From: Hoeflea sp.
GTDB lineage: Bacteria > Pseudomonadota > Alphaproteobacteria > Rhizobiales > Rhizobiaceae
Length of the DNA stretch: 64,000 bases
Assembly (NCBI GenBank): GCA_020637795.1
Contig: JACKJT010000003.1
Location: 62,001 to 126,000, forward strand
Reading direction: 5' to 3'
The notes beneath the pieces are model-generated. The model worked only from the letters and a program-made list of their open reading frames with translations. It had not been told where the DNA came from and searched no databases. Below are positions 21,125-29,198 of this stretch, piece by piece. A program made the translations under genes and the position numbers. Position 1 is the first letter of the stretch, and the number at the start of each line of letters is the position of its first letter.

Positions 21125-22064
21125 CATCCTGATCATCGGCAAGGACTCGAAATACGGCCTGACCAAGGACAGCCTGCTGCTCGAGGAGGCGATCCGCGCC
21201 GCCGGCCTGCCCCATTCGATCGGCCACGCCGACCACAAGGGCCGTCCGTTCAGGGAACGTCTGTTCAGAACCCGGCGCGCACGCATCGCCATCCATATCG
21301 AGCGGGTCTACCCGGCCTGGTACTCGGCCGCCGATATCCATTACCTGCTGCCCAACCAGGAGCGCTTTCCGCGCCGCCATCTCGGACGCCTCCGGCATAT
21401 AGACCTGGTGCTGTGCAAGAGCCGGCACGCTGCCGATGTGTTTTCCAAGGAAGGCGCCCGGACCTTCGATCTCGGCTTCACCTCGGAAGACAGGGCGTCT
21501 GCCACGACATCCAAGGACCGTGACAGGTTTGTCCACATTGCCGGCGCCAGCACGCTCAAGGGCACGGAAGCCGTGCTGGCGGCATGGCGGGCCCATCCGG
21601 ATTGGCCGGAGCTGACGCTGGTGATGAACGCCAAGCTGGCGCCGTCCTCGGTTCCGGATAATATCAGGCTGATCAGCGAGTATCTCGGCGACGAGGAGAT
21701 GCGCGCCCTGCAGAATGCCTGCGGCATCCATCTCTGCCCCTCGCAGGCGGAAGGCTGGGGCCATTACATTGTCGAGGCGATGTCTACTGGTGCCGTGGTC
21801 ATCACCACCGACGCCCCGCCGATGAACGAACTGGTGGACGAAGGGTCCGGCCTGCTGGTCGAGGTCGCTTCAAGCACCCCGCGCCATCTCGGCACCTGCT
21901 TCCAGGTAGACCAGGCGGCCCTCGAGGCGGCCATCATCCAGGCGATGGCGATGCCGGCGGACCAGAAAGCAGCAATGGGCGTCCGCGCACGCGCCGGCTT
22001 CGACACAATTCGCGCAGGCTTTGGCGAGCGGCTGCAAGACCTTCTGGGCAGTGACCGCCGATGA
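21117..22064 (+). CDS. LPS core glycosyltransferase (GT-B fold)
   Basis: A 315-residue glycosyltransferase beginning MLDILIIGKDSKYGLTKDS, with the C-terminal donor-binding motif CPSQAEGWGHYIVEAMSTGA. It starts inside the end of lpsB and its own stop overlaps the next gene by four bases (ATGA), so the block is translationally coupled. By position it corresponds to lpsE (or lpsD) of S. meliloti, but I cannot tell these apart by sequence alone. It should add a sugar to the LPS core on the cytoplasmic side. The linkage is unknown. Confidence 0.85.
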   Translation: MLDILIIGKDSKYGLTKDSLLLEEAIRAAGLPHSIGHADHKGRPFRERLFRTRRARIAIHIERVYPAWYSAADIHYLLPNQERFPRRHLGRLRHIDLVLCKSRHAADVFSKEGARTFDLGFTSEDRASATTSKDRDRFVHIAGASTLKGTEAVLAAWRAHPDWPELTLVMNAKLAPSSVPDNIRLISEYLGDEEMRALQNACGIHLCPSQAEGWGHYIVEAMSTGAVVITTDAPPMNELVDEGSGLLVEVASSTPRHLGTCFQVDQAALEAAIIQAMAMPADQKAAMGVRARAGFDTIRAGFGERLQDLLGSDRR

Positions 22065-23104
22065 ACCTGCTGCACCTGTCGAGCGAAAAGGGACTTCGCG
22101 GCGGTGAGCAGCAGCTGTTGCTGCTGGCAGGACGGACAAAGCCGGGGATCGCCGAATGGGTTGGCGTACCGGGCAGATCCGGGCTTTTCAGGACCCTCCC
22201 CGCGGAGGCGAAGAAACTGCCGGTCAAGTGCCGCGGCTTGTTTGATGTGGCTTCGATCGTGCGGATCAGGAACCTGCTGGGCGCGGAGAACATCGATCTC
22301 GTTCACGCCCACTCCAACCGGGCGCACAAGACGGCCGTTGCGGCAACGCTTGGCCGACGGCAGCGCCTGGTCGTCTCGCGGCGCAATGCGTTCAGATGCC
22401 GGGGCGGGCTGCTCTACCGCGCGGTCGACCAGTTCATCACCATCTCGAAGGCCGGTTACCAGGCCCTGCGCGATGGCGGCGTCGCCGGCGACCGGATCGA
22501 GATCATTCACGATGCGGTGGACGAGGCGGCGCTGAGCACGGCCCTGCCCGACCGCCTGGGCTTTGGCGAAGGCACGACGCTCATCCTCTGTGTCGCCGCC
22601 TTCACCGCCGAAAAGGACCATGCCACCCTGCTCAAGGCCTGGAACCTGGCGCACAGGAGCGCCACCAATGCCCATCTCGTCCTCGCCGGTGACGGACCCG
22701 GGCTGGCGGCGATGCGCCGCCAGGCGGCCGGTCTGCCGAGGGTGACCTTCCTTGGCTGGCGCGACGACGTCGCCGCGCTGATCAAGGGCGCCGACATCGT
22801 AACGCTGGCATCCCGCGAGGAAGGGCTTGGCTCAAGCCTGTGCGCGGCGCAATGGGCCGGCAAGCCGGTGGCAGCCACCGCCGCCGGCGGCATTGTCGAA
22901 GCCGTCGCCGACAAGGCGACAGGGCTGTTGAGCCCGCCGGGCGAAGCCGAAGCTTTGGCGAAAAACCTGATTGCACTGGCCGCTGATGCGGCGATGCGCC
23001 GGGACTATGGCAAAGCCGCCGCCAGACGCGCCCGTCAGATGTTCTCGCTCGAGACCTTTCACGCCCGGCACCTGGAGATCTACCGCCGCCTGGCCGGCGC
23101 CTGA
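22061..23104 (+). CDS. LPS core glycosyltransferase (GT4)
   Basis: A 347-residue GT4 enzyme. The acceptor half starts MNLLHLSSEKGLRGGEQQLL and has DLVHAHSNRAHKTA; the donor half has LVLAGDGPGL and LASREEGLGSSLCAAQWAGK with the E-x7-type motif. It overlaps the previous gene by four bases and ends convergently with a GT2 gene on the other strand. Position suggests lpsD/lpsE of the S. meliloti core locus. The function should be transfer of a hexose or related sugar to the LPS core. Confidence 0.86.
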   Translation: MNLLHLSSEKGLRGGEQQLLLLAGRTKPGIAEWVGVPGRSGLFRTLPAEAKKLPVKCRGLFDVASIVRIRNLLGAENIDLVHAHSNRAHKTAVAATLGRRQRLVVSRRNAFRCRGGLLYRAVDQFITISKAGYQALRDGGVAGDRIEIIHDAVDEAALSTALPDRLGFGEGTTLILCVAAFTAEKDHATLLKAWNLAHRSATNAHLVLAGDGPGLAAMRRQAAGLPRVTFLGWRDDVAALIKGADIVTLASREEGLGSSLCAAQWAGKPVAATAAGGIVEAVADKATGLLSPPGEAEALAKNLIALAADAAMRRDYGKAAARRARQMFSLETFHARHLEIYRRLAGA

Positions 23105-23128
23105 AAACCGGTTTGGGTGAAGCGGCTT

Positions 23129-23893
23129 CTAGCGCTGCCGTCGCTGCCCGCTGCGGCGATCGACATAGACGATCATGTATTTCCAGAACACCGTCTGGCC
23201 GTGGATCCAGGCATTCACGAACCCCTCGACGCCGCCGAGGAAGCCGCGCTTGAGGACGTAGGTCTTGAAGAAGGCCCCCAATGCGTGCCCAAACGGGCTC
23301 GGCAGCGAAACCCGTCGGCCTGTCTGCTTCAACTGTTCGGCGCCGAGCACCGAATAGTGCTGTCCCTTCGCCAAAGCCTGGCCGAGCGAACGCACGGTGA
23401 AGTGGTCGAGATGATGGACGAGCGTCCCCGTCGGACGGTCGGTCTCGACGAATTCATGCACCTTTTTCAGGTTGAAACGGGCGGCATCCTTGAGGAACAG
23501 CCTGAGCGGCGCATCCGGCCACCAGCCGGAATGGCGGAACGGCTTGCCGAGAAAATAGGACAGACGCGGGATCCGGTAGGCGTCCTGCTTCGCGGCCGCG
23601 ACGGTGGAGAGGATTTCGTCGGCGAGTGCCGCCGGAACCCGTTCATCGGCATCGAGCGACAGCACCCAGTCGCACCCGGCCTGGGTCCGGGCGAACTCCT
23701 TCTGGTCGCCGAACCCGTTGAAGTCGCGGATGATGACCCTTGCCTTGAAGGATGCGGCGATGTCGCGCGTCGCATCATCGCTGTGGCTGTCGACAACCAC
23801 GATCTCGTCACAGAAATGCAGGCTCTCCAGCAATCCGGGCAGCATCTCTGCCTCGTTGCGGGTGATGATGACAGCGCTGATCGTCTGTTTCAT
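23129..23893 (-). CDS. GT2 family glycosyltransferase, LPS core (LpsC-like)
   Basis: A 254-residue GT-A enzyme of the WaaE/KdtX-type GT2 branch. Motifs are ISAVIITRNEAEMLPGLLES at the start, VVVDSHSDDAT, and the metal-binding DADER of WVLSLDADER near residue 90-99. Members transfer glucose-type residues to the LPS inner core. The corresponding S. meliloti gene is probably lpsC, judged from order and family, not from alignment. It is convergent with the previous glycosyltransferase (24-base gap) and lies 79 bases after the lrp-type gene in the same direction. Confidence 0.87.
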   Translation of the reverse strand: MKQTISAVIITRNEAEMLPGLLESLHFCDEIVVVDSHSDDATRDIAASFKARVIIRDFNGFGDQKEFARTQAGCDWVLSLDADERVPAALADEILSTVAAAKQDAYRIPRLSYFLGKPFRHSGWWPDAPLRLFLKDAARFNLKKVHEFVETDRPTGTLVHHLDHFTVRSLGQALAKGQHYSVLGAEQLKQTGRRVSLPSPFGHALGAFFKTYVLKRGFLGGVEGFVNAWIHGQTVFWKYMIVYVDRRSGQRRQR

Positions 23894-23972
23894 GTTTCTG
23901 CCTCTGCCGCAGGTTCGATCACGGGCGGCCTGCTCATCCGAAGCCCCAGGCCACGCCCGTCAATGGTTCCGC

Positions 23973-24443
23973 TCACAGGGCCACCAGTCCCTCGTCCTTG
24001 ACCTGGCGGATGGTCAGCATGGTTCTGACCGTGTCGACATTCTCTGCGGCCGTCAGTTCCTCGATGACGAAATCCTGGAAATGGCTGAGATTGCGCGCCA
24101 CGCAATGCAGCAGGAAATCGCTCTCGCCCGACACCATCCATGTTTCCCGGACGATCGGCCATTCATTGGTCTTTGCGGCAAACGCCTTCAGGTTGGCATC
24201 GGTCTGGTGCTTGAGCCCGACCATGCAGAACGCCACGAGGTCGAACCCGAGGCTCGGCGCATTCAGCTGCGCCCGGTAGCCGCGAATGATTCCGGCCTGC
24301 TCGAGCTTGCGCACGCGCCTCAGACACGGCGGCGCGGAGATGCCGACCCGCTCCGACAGGTCGACATTGGTCATGCGCCCGTCCTTCTGCAGCTCACGCA
24401 GGATCTTGAGGTCGATTGCATCGAGTTCGGCCTTGATCGCCAT
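23973..24443 (-). CDS. Lrp/AsnC family regulator
   Basis: A 156-residue Lrp/AsnC protein. The N-terminal helix-turn-helix (LDAIDLKILRELQKDGRMTN, LSERVGISAPPCLRRV) is followed by a RAM amino-acid-binding domain. ATG at 24443 is preceded by AGGGAAA; the frame extends 27 codons further upstream without such a signal. It is divergent from trxB across 284 bases, an arrangement I recall also from S. meliloti. It probably controls amino acid metabolism; the effector is unknown. Confidence 0.93.
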   Translation of the reverse strand: MAIKAELDAIDLKILRELQKDGRMTNVDLSERVGISAPPCLRRVRKLEQAGIIRGYRAQLNAPSLGFDLVAFCMVGLKHQTDANLKAFAAKTNEWPIVRETWMVSGESDFLLHCVARNLSHFQDFVIEELTAAENVDTVRTMLTIRQVKDEGLVAL

Positions 24444-24727
24444 GAAATTTTCCCTGTCTTCAGCACCGCCGACCCGCAGGAAAACCGCAGGCCAACGAAA
24501 CTTAATTGCGTCAGCGCGCAGCATCTGTAAAGCCTCAGCGGCTTTCCTGACGCGAAGTTCTGTGCGTAACTGTGCGGCGAAGCTTGAAACCCTGGCTCAC
24601 CCGCACCTAAATGGTGGTAAGCCGCACCTCATGGTGGCGCCCCTGCCAGGAATCTGGCTTTCGTCATTGATGCGTCACCGGGGATGCCCCAAACTGGCAT
24701 TCGCAACCTTTGTTTCAGGATCGTTCC

Positions 24728-25702
24728 ATGTCCACTCGCCACGTCCCCGTCCTTATCATCGGCTCAGGCCCCGCCGGCTACACCGCCGCGATCTATGCCG
24801 CACGCGCCATGCTCAAGCCGGTGCTGATCGCCGGCATGGAACAGGGCGGGCAGTTGATGATCACCACGGATGTCGAGAACTACCCCGGCTATGCCGATCC
24901 GGTGCAGGGTCCTTGGATGATGGAGCAGATGCTCAAGCAGGCCGAGCATGTCGGCGCGGAGATCGTCAACGACCTGGTCACCGAGGTCGAGCTGACCAAC
25001 CGGCCGTTCACGGTGACGACGGATTCCGGCGCGGTGTGGACCTGCGACGCGCTGATCATCGCCACCGGCGCCCAGGCCAAGTGGCTCGGCATCCCGACCG
25101 AAAAGGACTTCATGGGCTTTGGCGTCTCGGCTTGCGCCACCTGTGACGGTTTCTTCTACCGCGGCAAGAACGTCATCGTGGTCGGCGGCGGCAACTCCGC
25201 GGTCGAAGAGGCGCTTTACCTCTCCAATCTCGCCGCGCATGTCACCGTGGTCCACCGCCGCGATTCCTTCCGCTCGGAAAAGATCCTGCAGCAGCGGCTG
25301 TTCGAGAAGGACAATATCGACGTCATCTGGGACACCGAGGTGGTCGAGTACCTGGGCACACCGGCCCAGCCGCCGATGCCGGCCTCGGTCACCGGGGTAA
25401 AGCTGAAGAACCGCAAGACCGGCATCACCACCGACATGCCGATCGACGGCGTCTTCGTCGCCATCGGGCACGCGCCCGCCGTCAGCCTGTTCAAGGACAA
25501 GCTTAAGCACAAGCCGAACGGGTATTTGTGGACAGCGGCGGATTCGACTGCCACGGATGTTCCCGGCGTCTTTGCCGCCGGCGACGTCACCGACGACATT
25601 TACCGTCAGGCGGTCACCGCAGCCGGAATGGGATGCATGGCGGCCTTGGAGGCTGAGCGCTATCTGGCAGGTCACGCCAGGCACGCCGAAGCCGCCGAAT
25701 AG
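24728..25702 (+). CDS. trxB: thioredoxin-disulfide reductase
   Basis: A 324-residue thioredoxin reductase. The FAD motif is VLIIGSGPAGYTAAIYAARA near the start, the redox-active pair is C136-C139 (ACATCDGFF), and the NADPH motif is VVGGGNSAVEEALYL. It reduces thioredoxin with NADPH in the cytosol. Length and cysteine position match the E. coli enzyme. The ATG at 24728 follows AGGA. It sits 54 bases before lsrB, so redox enzyme and redox-linked regulator are neighbours, as in other Rhizobiaceae. Confidence 0.98.
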   Translation: MSTRHVPVLIIGSGPAGYTAAIYAARAMLKPVLIAGMEQGGQLMITTDVENYPGYADPVQGPWMMEQMLKQAEHVGAEIVNDLVTEVELTNRPFTVTTDSGAVWTCDALIIATGAQAKWLGIPTEKDFMGFGVSACATCDGFFYRGKNVIVVGGGNSAVEEALYLSNLAAHVTVVHRRDSFRSEKILQQRLFEKDNIDVIWDTEVVEYLGTPAQPPMPASVTGVKLKNRKTGITTDMPIDGVFVAIGHAPAVSLFKDKLKHKPNGYLWTAADSTATDVPGVFAAGDVTDDIYRQAVTAAGMGCMAALEAERYLAGHARHAEAAE

Positions 25703-25756
25703 GCGCATCAGCGCCAGATAAGGGCCCGAACAACGGGCCAGGGGGACGAGAGCGTG

Positions 25757-26653
25757 ATGCCACTCGACTGGGACAAACTGCGCATTTTCCATGCCGCCGC
25801 GGAAGCCGGCTCCTTCACCCATGCGGCGGAGAAGCTGCATCTGTCGCAATCCGCCATTTCAAGGCAGGTCTCGGCGCTGGAAATGGACATCGGCGCCAAG
25901 CTGTTTCATCGCCACGCCCGCGGCCTGATCCTGTCCGAACAGGGCGAGATCCTCTACCAGACCGCGCACGAAGTGCTGATGAAGCTGGAATCGGTGCGCA
26001 ACCAGCTGACCGAAACCCGTGAGCGGCCGTCGGGCAAACTGCGCGTCACCACCACGGTTGGCTTCGGCCAGGGCTGGCTCACCGAGAAGGTGCAGGAATT
26101 CCAGACGCTCTATCCCGATGTCCAGGTGCAACTGCTGCTCGACAACGAGGAACTCGACGTCAACATGCGCCAGGCCGATTGCGCCATCCGCCTGCGCCAG
26201 CCGCAGCAGCCCGACCTGATCCAGCGCCGCCTGTTCACGGTGCACATGCACATCTACGCCTCGCCCACCTACCTGGCGCGGCACGGCGAGCCCAAGACCA
26301 TCGAGGATCTCGACAACCACCGAATCATCACCTTCGGCGAACCCGCGCCGGGTTATCTGACCGATGTGAACTGGCTTGAAACCGCCGGCCGCAGCCCGGA
26401 AAACCGGCGTCAGGCGCAACTGCAGATCAACAATTTGCCGTCGATCCGGCGGGCTACGCTCAACGGCGCCGGCATTTCGCTGCTGCCCGATTACATGATC
26501 AACCGCGACCTGGCGCTGGTGCAGCTCAATCTTCCCGCCGACATTCCGAGCTTCGACACCTATTTCTGCTATGCGGAGGAAATGAAAAACGCGGCTAAAC
26601 TCAAAGCCTTCCGTGATTTCCTGATCTCGAAGGCCCGCAACTGGAATTTCTGA
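25757..26653 (+). CDS. lsrB: LysR-type regulator LsrB/VtlR
   Basis: A 298-residue LysR regulator. Residues 1-60 carry the helix-turn-helix (LHLSQSAISRQVSALE) and the remainder is the effector-binding domain. The sequence (MPLDWDKLRIFHAAAEAGSF) and the place directly after trxB identify it as LsrB of Sinorhizobium, the orthologue of VtlR in Brucella and Agrobacterium, which affects LPS, stress resistance and host association. Cysteines at 142 and 271 could sense redox. GGGGGACGAG precedes the ATG; an adjacent GTG is possible. The AbcR-type sRNA follows at once. Confidence 0.9.
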   Translation: MPLDWDKLRIFHAAAEAGSFTHAAEKLHLSQSAISRQVSALEMDIGAKLFHRHARGLILSEQGEILYQTAHEVLMKLESVRNQLTETRERPSGKLRVTTTVGFGQGWLTEKVQEFQTLYPDVQVQLLLDNEELDVNMRQADCAIRLRQPQQPDLIQRRLFTVHMHIYASPTYLARHGEPKTIEDLDNHRIITFGEPAPGYLTDVNWLETAGRSPENRRQAQLQINNLPSIRRATLNGAGISLLPDYMINRDLALVQLNLPADIPSFDTYFCYAEEMKNAAKLKAFRDFLISKARNWNF

Positions 26654-26788
26654 CCGGAGTGGCCTCAGCGCCGGACGGGAGCCGACGGCCCTCACCTGAT
26701 CAATGCATTTGCATGTTTATTTTTGCCTATTTTGTGATCAATCCAGTTGCCATGCACGAATCGCATAGCTGACATGCACATCATTGCC

Positions 26789-26817
26789 TTGCGCATTGCA
26801 TAAATAAGCACCATATC
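26789..26817 (+). promoter_or_regulatory. promoter of the AbcR-type sRNA
   Basis: TTGCGC (26789-26794), a 17-base spacer and CATATC (26812-26817) form a plausible sigma-70 promoter. Upstream (26703-26800) ATGCA/TGCAT words recur, for example ATGCA at 26774 and TGCAT at 26797, which could be the binding region of LsrB. VtlR is reported to activate abcR2 directly in Brucella, so the regulator gene next door fits. Which words are the operator is not resolved. Confidence 0.6.
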
Positions 26818-26823
26818 GACTAC

Positions 26824-26943
26824 AGCTGATGCACCTTTGGCGGCCTACTCCTCCCAGTGCCGCCGCATGAGCTGTTCCCCTCTGGAGGTTTTTGACCTTC
26901 ATACCTATTGGGCCCGAGAGCAATCTCGCGGCCCATTTTTTTT
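26824..26943 (+). ncRNA. abcR: AbcR (alpha-r15) family regulatory sRNA
   Basis: A roughly 120-nt transcript is predicted downstream of lsrB. Its first hairpin has stem GGCGGC (26839-26844)/GCCGCC (26859-26864) with the loop CTACTCCTCCCAGT, exposing the CTCCCA anti-Shine-Dalgarno motif typical of AbcR sRNAs. A second pyrimidine stretch TTCCCCTCTGG follows. The end is a strong terminator, an 11-base stem at 26909-26935 (loop GCAA, one bulge) with eight T. AbcR RNAs act with Hfq to repress ABC-transporter mRNAs in Rhizobiales and as I recall lie beside lsrB/vtlR. Only one copy is visible here. Confidence 0.85.
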
Positions 26944-27012
26944 GGCCCGTGCCAGACGGCGCCGGACCCGGCCCCTGTTGGGGATCGGACCCGGCCCGCG
27001 CAGCCATCACGC

Positions 27013-28050
27013 TCATCCGGCCGAAAGCGCCAGGTTCCCGGCCGATCCCGGGTTCGCCTGCTCATCCAGGCAACCGAGGCCGATCAGCGTCTCACGCACG
27101 GCCTGGTCGATGGGTGTGCGCGGCTCGGCGCCAAGGAACGCCACCAGCCTGTCATTCCGCATATGCAACTCTCTCTGCCACAGATAGCGCATTTCCAGGA
27201 GTTCACGGAATACGGGAACGAAGGGTTGGGCCAGACGCAGCGCCCACCAGGGGAACCGCTTGATCGGCAGCTCTGCCCGGCCAGTTACGCGGCGGATGGC
27301 GTTACCCATCTGCCGGCCGTCATGATCCCAGACCCCTTCCATGTGAAACCGCGAGAAAGACGGCAACTCATCCGCCCGGGCGACCAGCCGCACCATGGTC
27401 TCGGCGACATCGGGCAGGTAGGCCCATTGGTGGCCGACGCCCGGATCGGCGGGATTGGTGATGGCCTTGACCGGCGCGCCCGGCTTGACCACCGCCTGGG
27501 CAAACCAGCTGCCGCCCGCGCCGGGACCGAAGAAATCCCCTGCCCGGACCAGGATGACCTGGGTCCCGCGCCGGGTCGCTGCTTCAAGCCGCGCTTCCAG
27601 AGCGACGCGGATCTTGCCCTTGACCGTCAACGGGTTCTGCGGGCTGTCCTCGGAAATCGACCCGAACGTCTCCGGCCCGAAATTGTAGACGTTTCCCGGC
27701 ATCAGGATGCGGGCGCCGCTGGCTTCGGCCGCGGCGATGGTGTTGTCGATCATCGGCAGCACCAGCTTGCCCCAGTTGCGGTATCCGGGCGGATTGACCG
27801 CGTGCACGATCAGGTCGACGCCGGCGGCGGCCTTCATCACCTCGTCGCGGTTCATCGCATCGCCATCAACCCAGTCGTATTCCGTCGACTTGACGGCATT
27901 GGCCGCGGCATTCCGGTGCATCGCCCGCACGCTGTAACCATTGGCCAGAAGCTTCGCGGCAACCGCGCCGCCAACCCCGCCTGTCGCCCCGAGGACCAGC
28001 GCCACCGCTTTGTGTCCGGCCTGTCCCGCATCGTGTTCGTTCTCAGTCAT
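27013..28050 (-). CDS. NAD(P)-binding epimerase-like protein (extended SDR)
   Basis: A 345-residue extended short-chain dehydrogenase/epimerase-like protein. The Rossmann motif is VLGATGGVGGAVAAKL near residues 18-33. The expected catalytic Tyr-x3-Lys is not clear: VYNFGPETFG stands in its place, so it may be an atypical or NmrA-like member. ATG at 28050 is preceded by GGAGAGCAAG. It is divergent from a LysR regulator, starting 92 bases away, and so is probably its target. Substrate unknown. Confidence 0.82.
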   Translation of the reverse strand: MTENEHDAGQAGHKAVALVLGATGGVGGAVAAKLLANGYSVRAMHRNAAANAVKSTEYDWVDGDAMNRDEVMKAAAGVDLIVHAVNPPGYRNWGKLVLPMIDNTIAAAEASGARILMPGNVYNFGPETFGSISEDSPQNPLTVKGKIRVALEARLEAATRRGTQVILVRAGDFFGPGAGGSWFAQAVVKPGAPVKAITNPADPGVGHQWAYLPDVAETMVRLVARADELPSFSRFHMEGVWDHDGRQMGNAIRRVTGRAELPIKRFPWWALRLAQPFVPVFRELLEMRYLWQRELHMRNDRLVAFLGAEPRTPIDQAVRETLIGLGCLDEQANPGSAGNLALSAG

Positions 28051-28130
28051 CTTGCTCTCCATCGGTTTCGATGAGGACAATATGGTCGAGAGCCATGCTA
28101 AACGGAATTGCGATAAAATCTGGAACTGGT

Positions 28131-28144
28131 ATACATTTTTGTAT
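28131..28144. promoter_or_regulatory. inverted repeat over the LysR gene start
   Basis: ATACA-TTTT-TGTAT is a perfect 5+4+5 inverted repeat overlapping the ATG of the LysR gene at 28143. Its place between the two divergent genes suggests an operator, perhaps for autorepression. No Shine-Dalgarno is visible before this ATG. Confidence 0.4.
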
Positions 28145-29054
28145 GACTAGACCTGCGCTCGACTGGGATCACTACCGCACCTTTCTCGCCATCCTCGAGG
28201 AGGGATCGCAGTCGGGTGCCGCGCGCTCCCTCGGGCTCACGCAGCCCACCATCGCCCGGCATCTCGATGTGCTCGAAGCGGCGGCGGGCAAACCGCTGTT
28301 CCTGCGTTCGCATCAGGGCCTGCTGCCCACCGAAACCGCGCTGAGCATGCGATCCTATGCCGAGACCATGGCCGCCAGCGCCGCAGCCCTCGCAAGGGCC
28401 GCCTCCGGGGACAGCGAAAGTCCCGAAGGCACGGTTCGCATCAGCGCCAGCGAGGTCATCGGGCTGGAAGTGCTGCCGCCGATCCTCAGCGAACTCCAGG
28501 AGCGCTATCCGGGGCTGGCGATCGAGCTCTCGCCCTCCGATGCCGTCGAGGATCTGCTCAAGCAGCAGGCCGACATTGCCGTGCGCATGGTCGAGCCGAC
28601 CCAGGGCGCCCTGGTCAGCCGCAGGATCGGCGGCATTCCGACCGGCATGTTCGCCCATCGCCGTTATCTCGAGCGGCATGGCACGCCGGCAACCTTCGAG
28701 GATCTGTCCGCGCACCGGCTGATCGGCTTCGACCGGCAGCTCCCCTATGTCCGTGAAGCGTTCAAGGCCTATCCGGTCCTGGCACAGCTGCACTTCGATT
28801 TCCGGTCCGACAGCAATGTCGCACAGCTGGCGATGATCCGGGCCGGCGGCGGCATCGGCATGTGCCAGATCCCCCTCGCCGCCCGCGATCCGGATCTGGT
28901 GCGGTTGATGGCCGATCAGATCGAGCCGCACCTGATGACCTACCTGGTCATGCACGAGAACCTCAGGATGGTTCCCCGCTGCCGTGTTGTCTTCGATGCG
29001 CTGGCCGAAGCCCTCATCGCCTATCGTGGCTCGGCAACCGTCACAGCAGCCTGA
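28143..29054 (+). CDS. LysR family transcriptional regulator
   Basis: A 303-residue LysR regulator with the N-terminal helix-turn-helix (RSLGLTQPTIARHLDVLE) and an effector-binding domain. DWDHYRTFLAILEEGSQSGAAR is typical of a subgroup that regulates a divergent oxidoreductase gene. The neighbour at 28050, an SDR-like gene on the other strand, fits that role. The start is uncertain: ATG at 28143 puts the helix-turn-helix at the usual place but lacks a ribosome site, so a leaderless mRNA is possible. The effector is unknown. Confidence 0.88.
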   Translation: MTRPALDWDHYRTFLAILEEGSQSGAARSLGLTQPTIARHLDVLEAAAGKPLFLRSHQGLLPTETALSMRSYAETMAASAAALARAASGDSESPEGTVRISASEVIGLEVLPPILSELQERYPGLAIELSPSDAVEDLLKQQADIAVRMVEPTQGALVSRRIGGIPTGMFAHRRYLERHGTPATFEDLSAHRLIGFDRQLPYVREAFKAYPVLAQLHFDFRSDSNVAQLAMIRAGGGIGMCQIPLAARDPDLVRLMADQIEPHLMTYLVMHENLRMVPRCRVVFDALAEALIAYRGSATVTAA

Positions 29055-29198
29055 TTGAAACGCATATATATTTATGCATTGCCATCAGAGTGATCCACTG
29101 CCGCGCCGTCCCCGTATACATCGCAGGTTGACAGGTGGATGGAACTTTCTCTCGGCAGGACTGTTGTCTTCAGTCGTTCCACGCTCACGGGGTCTCAC

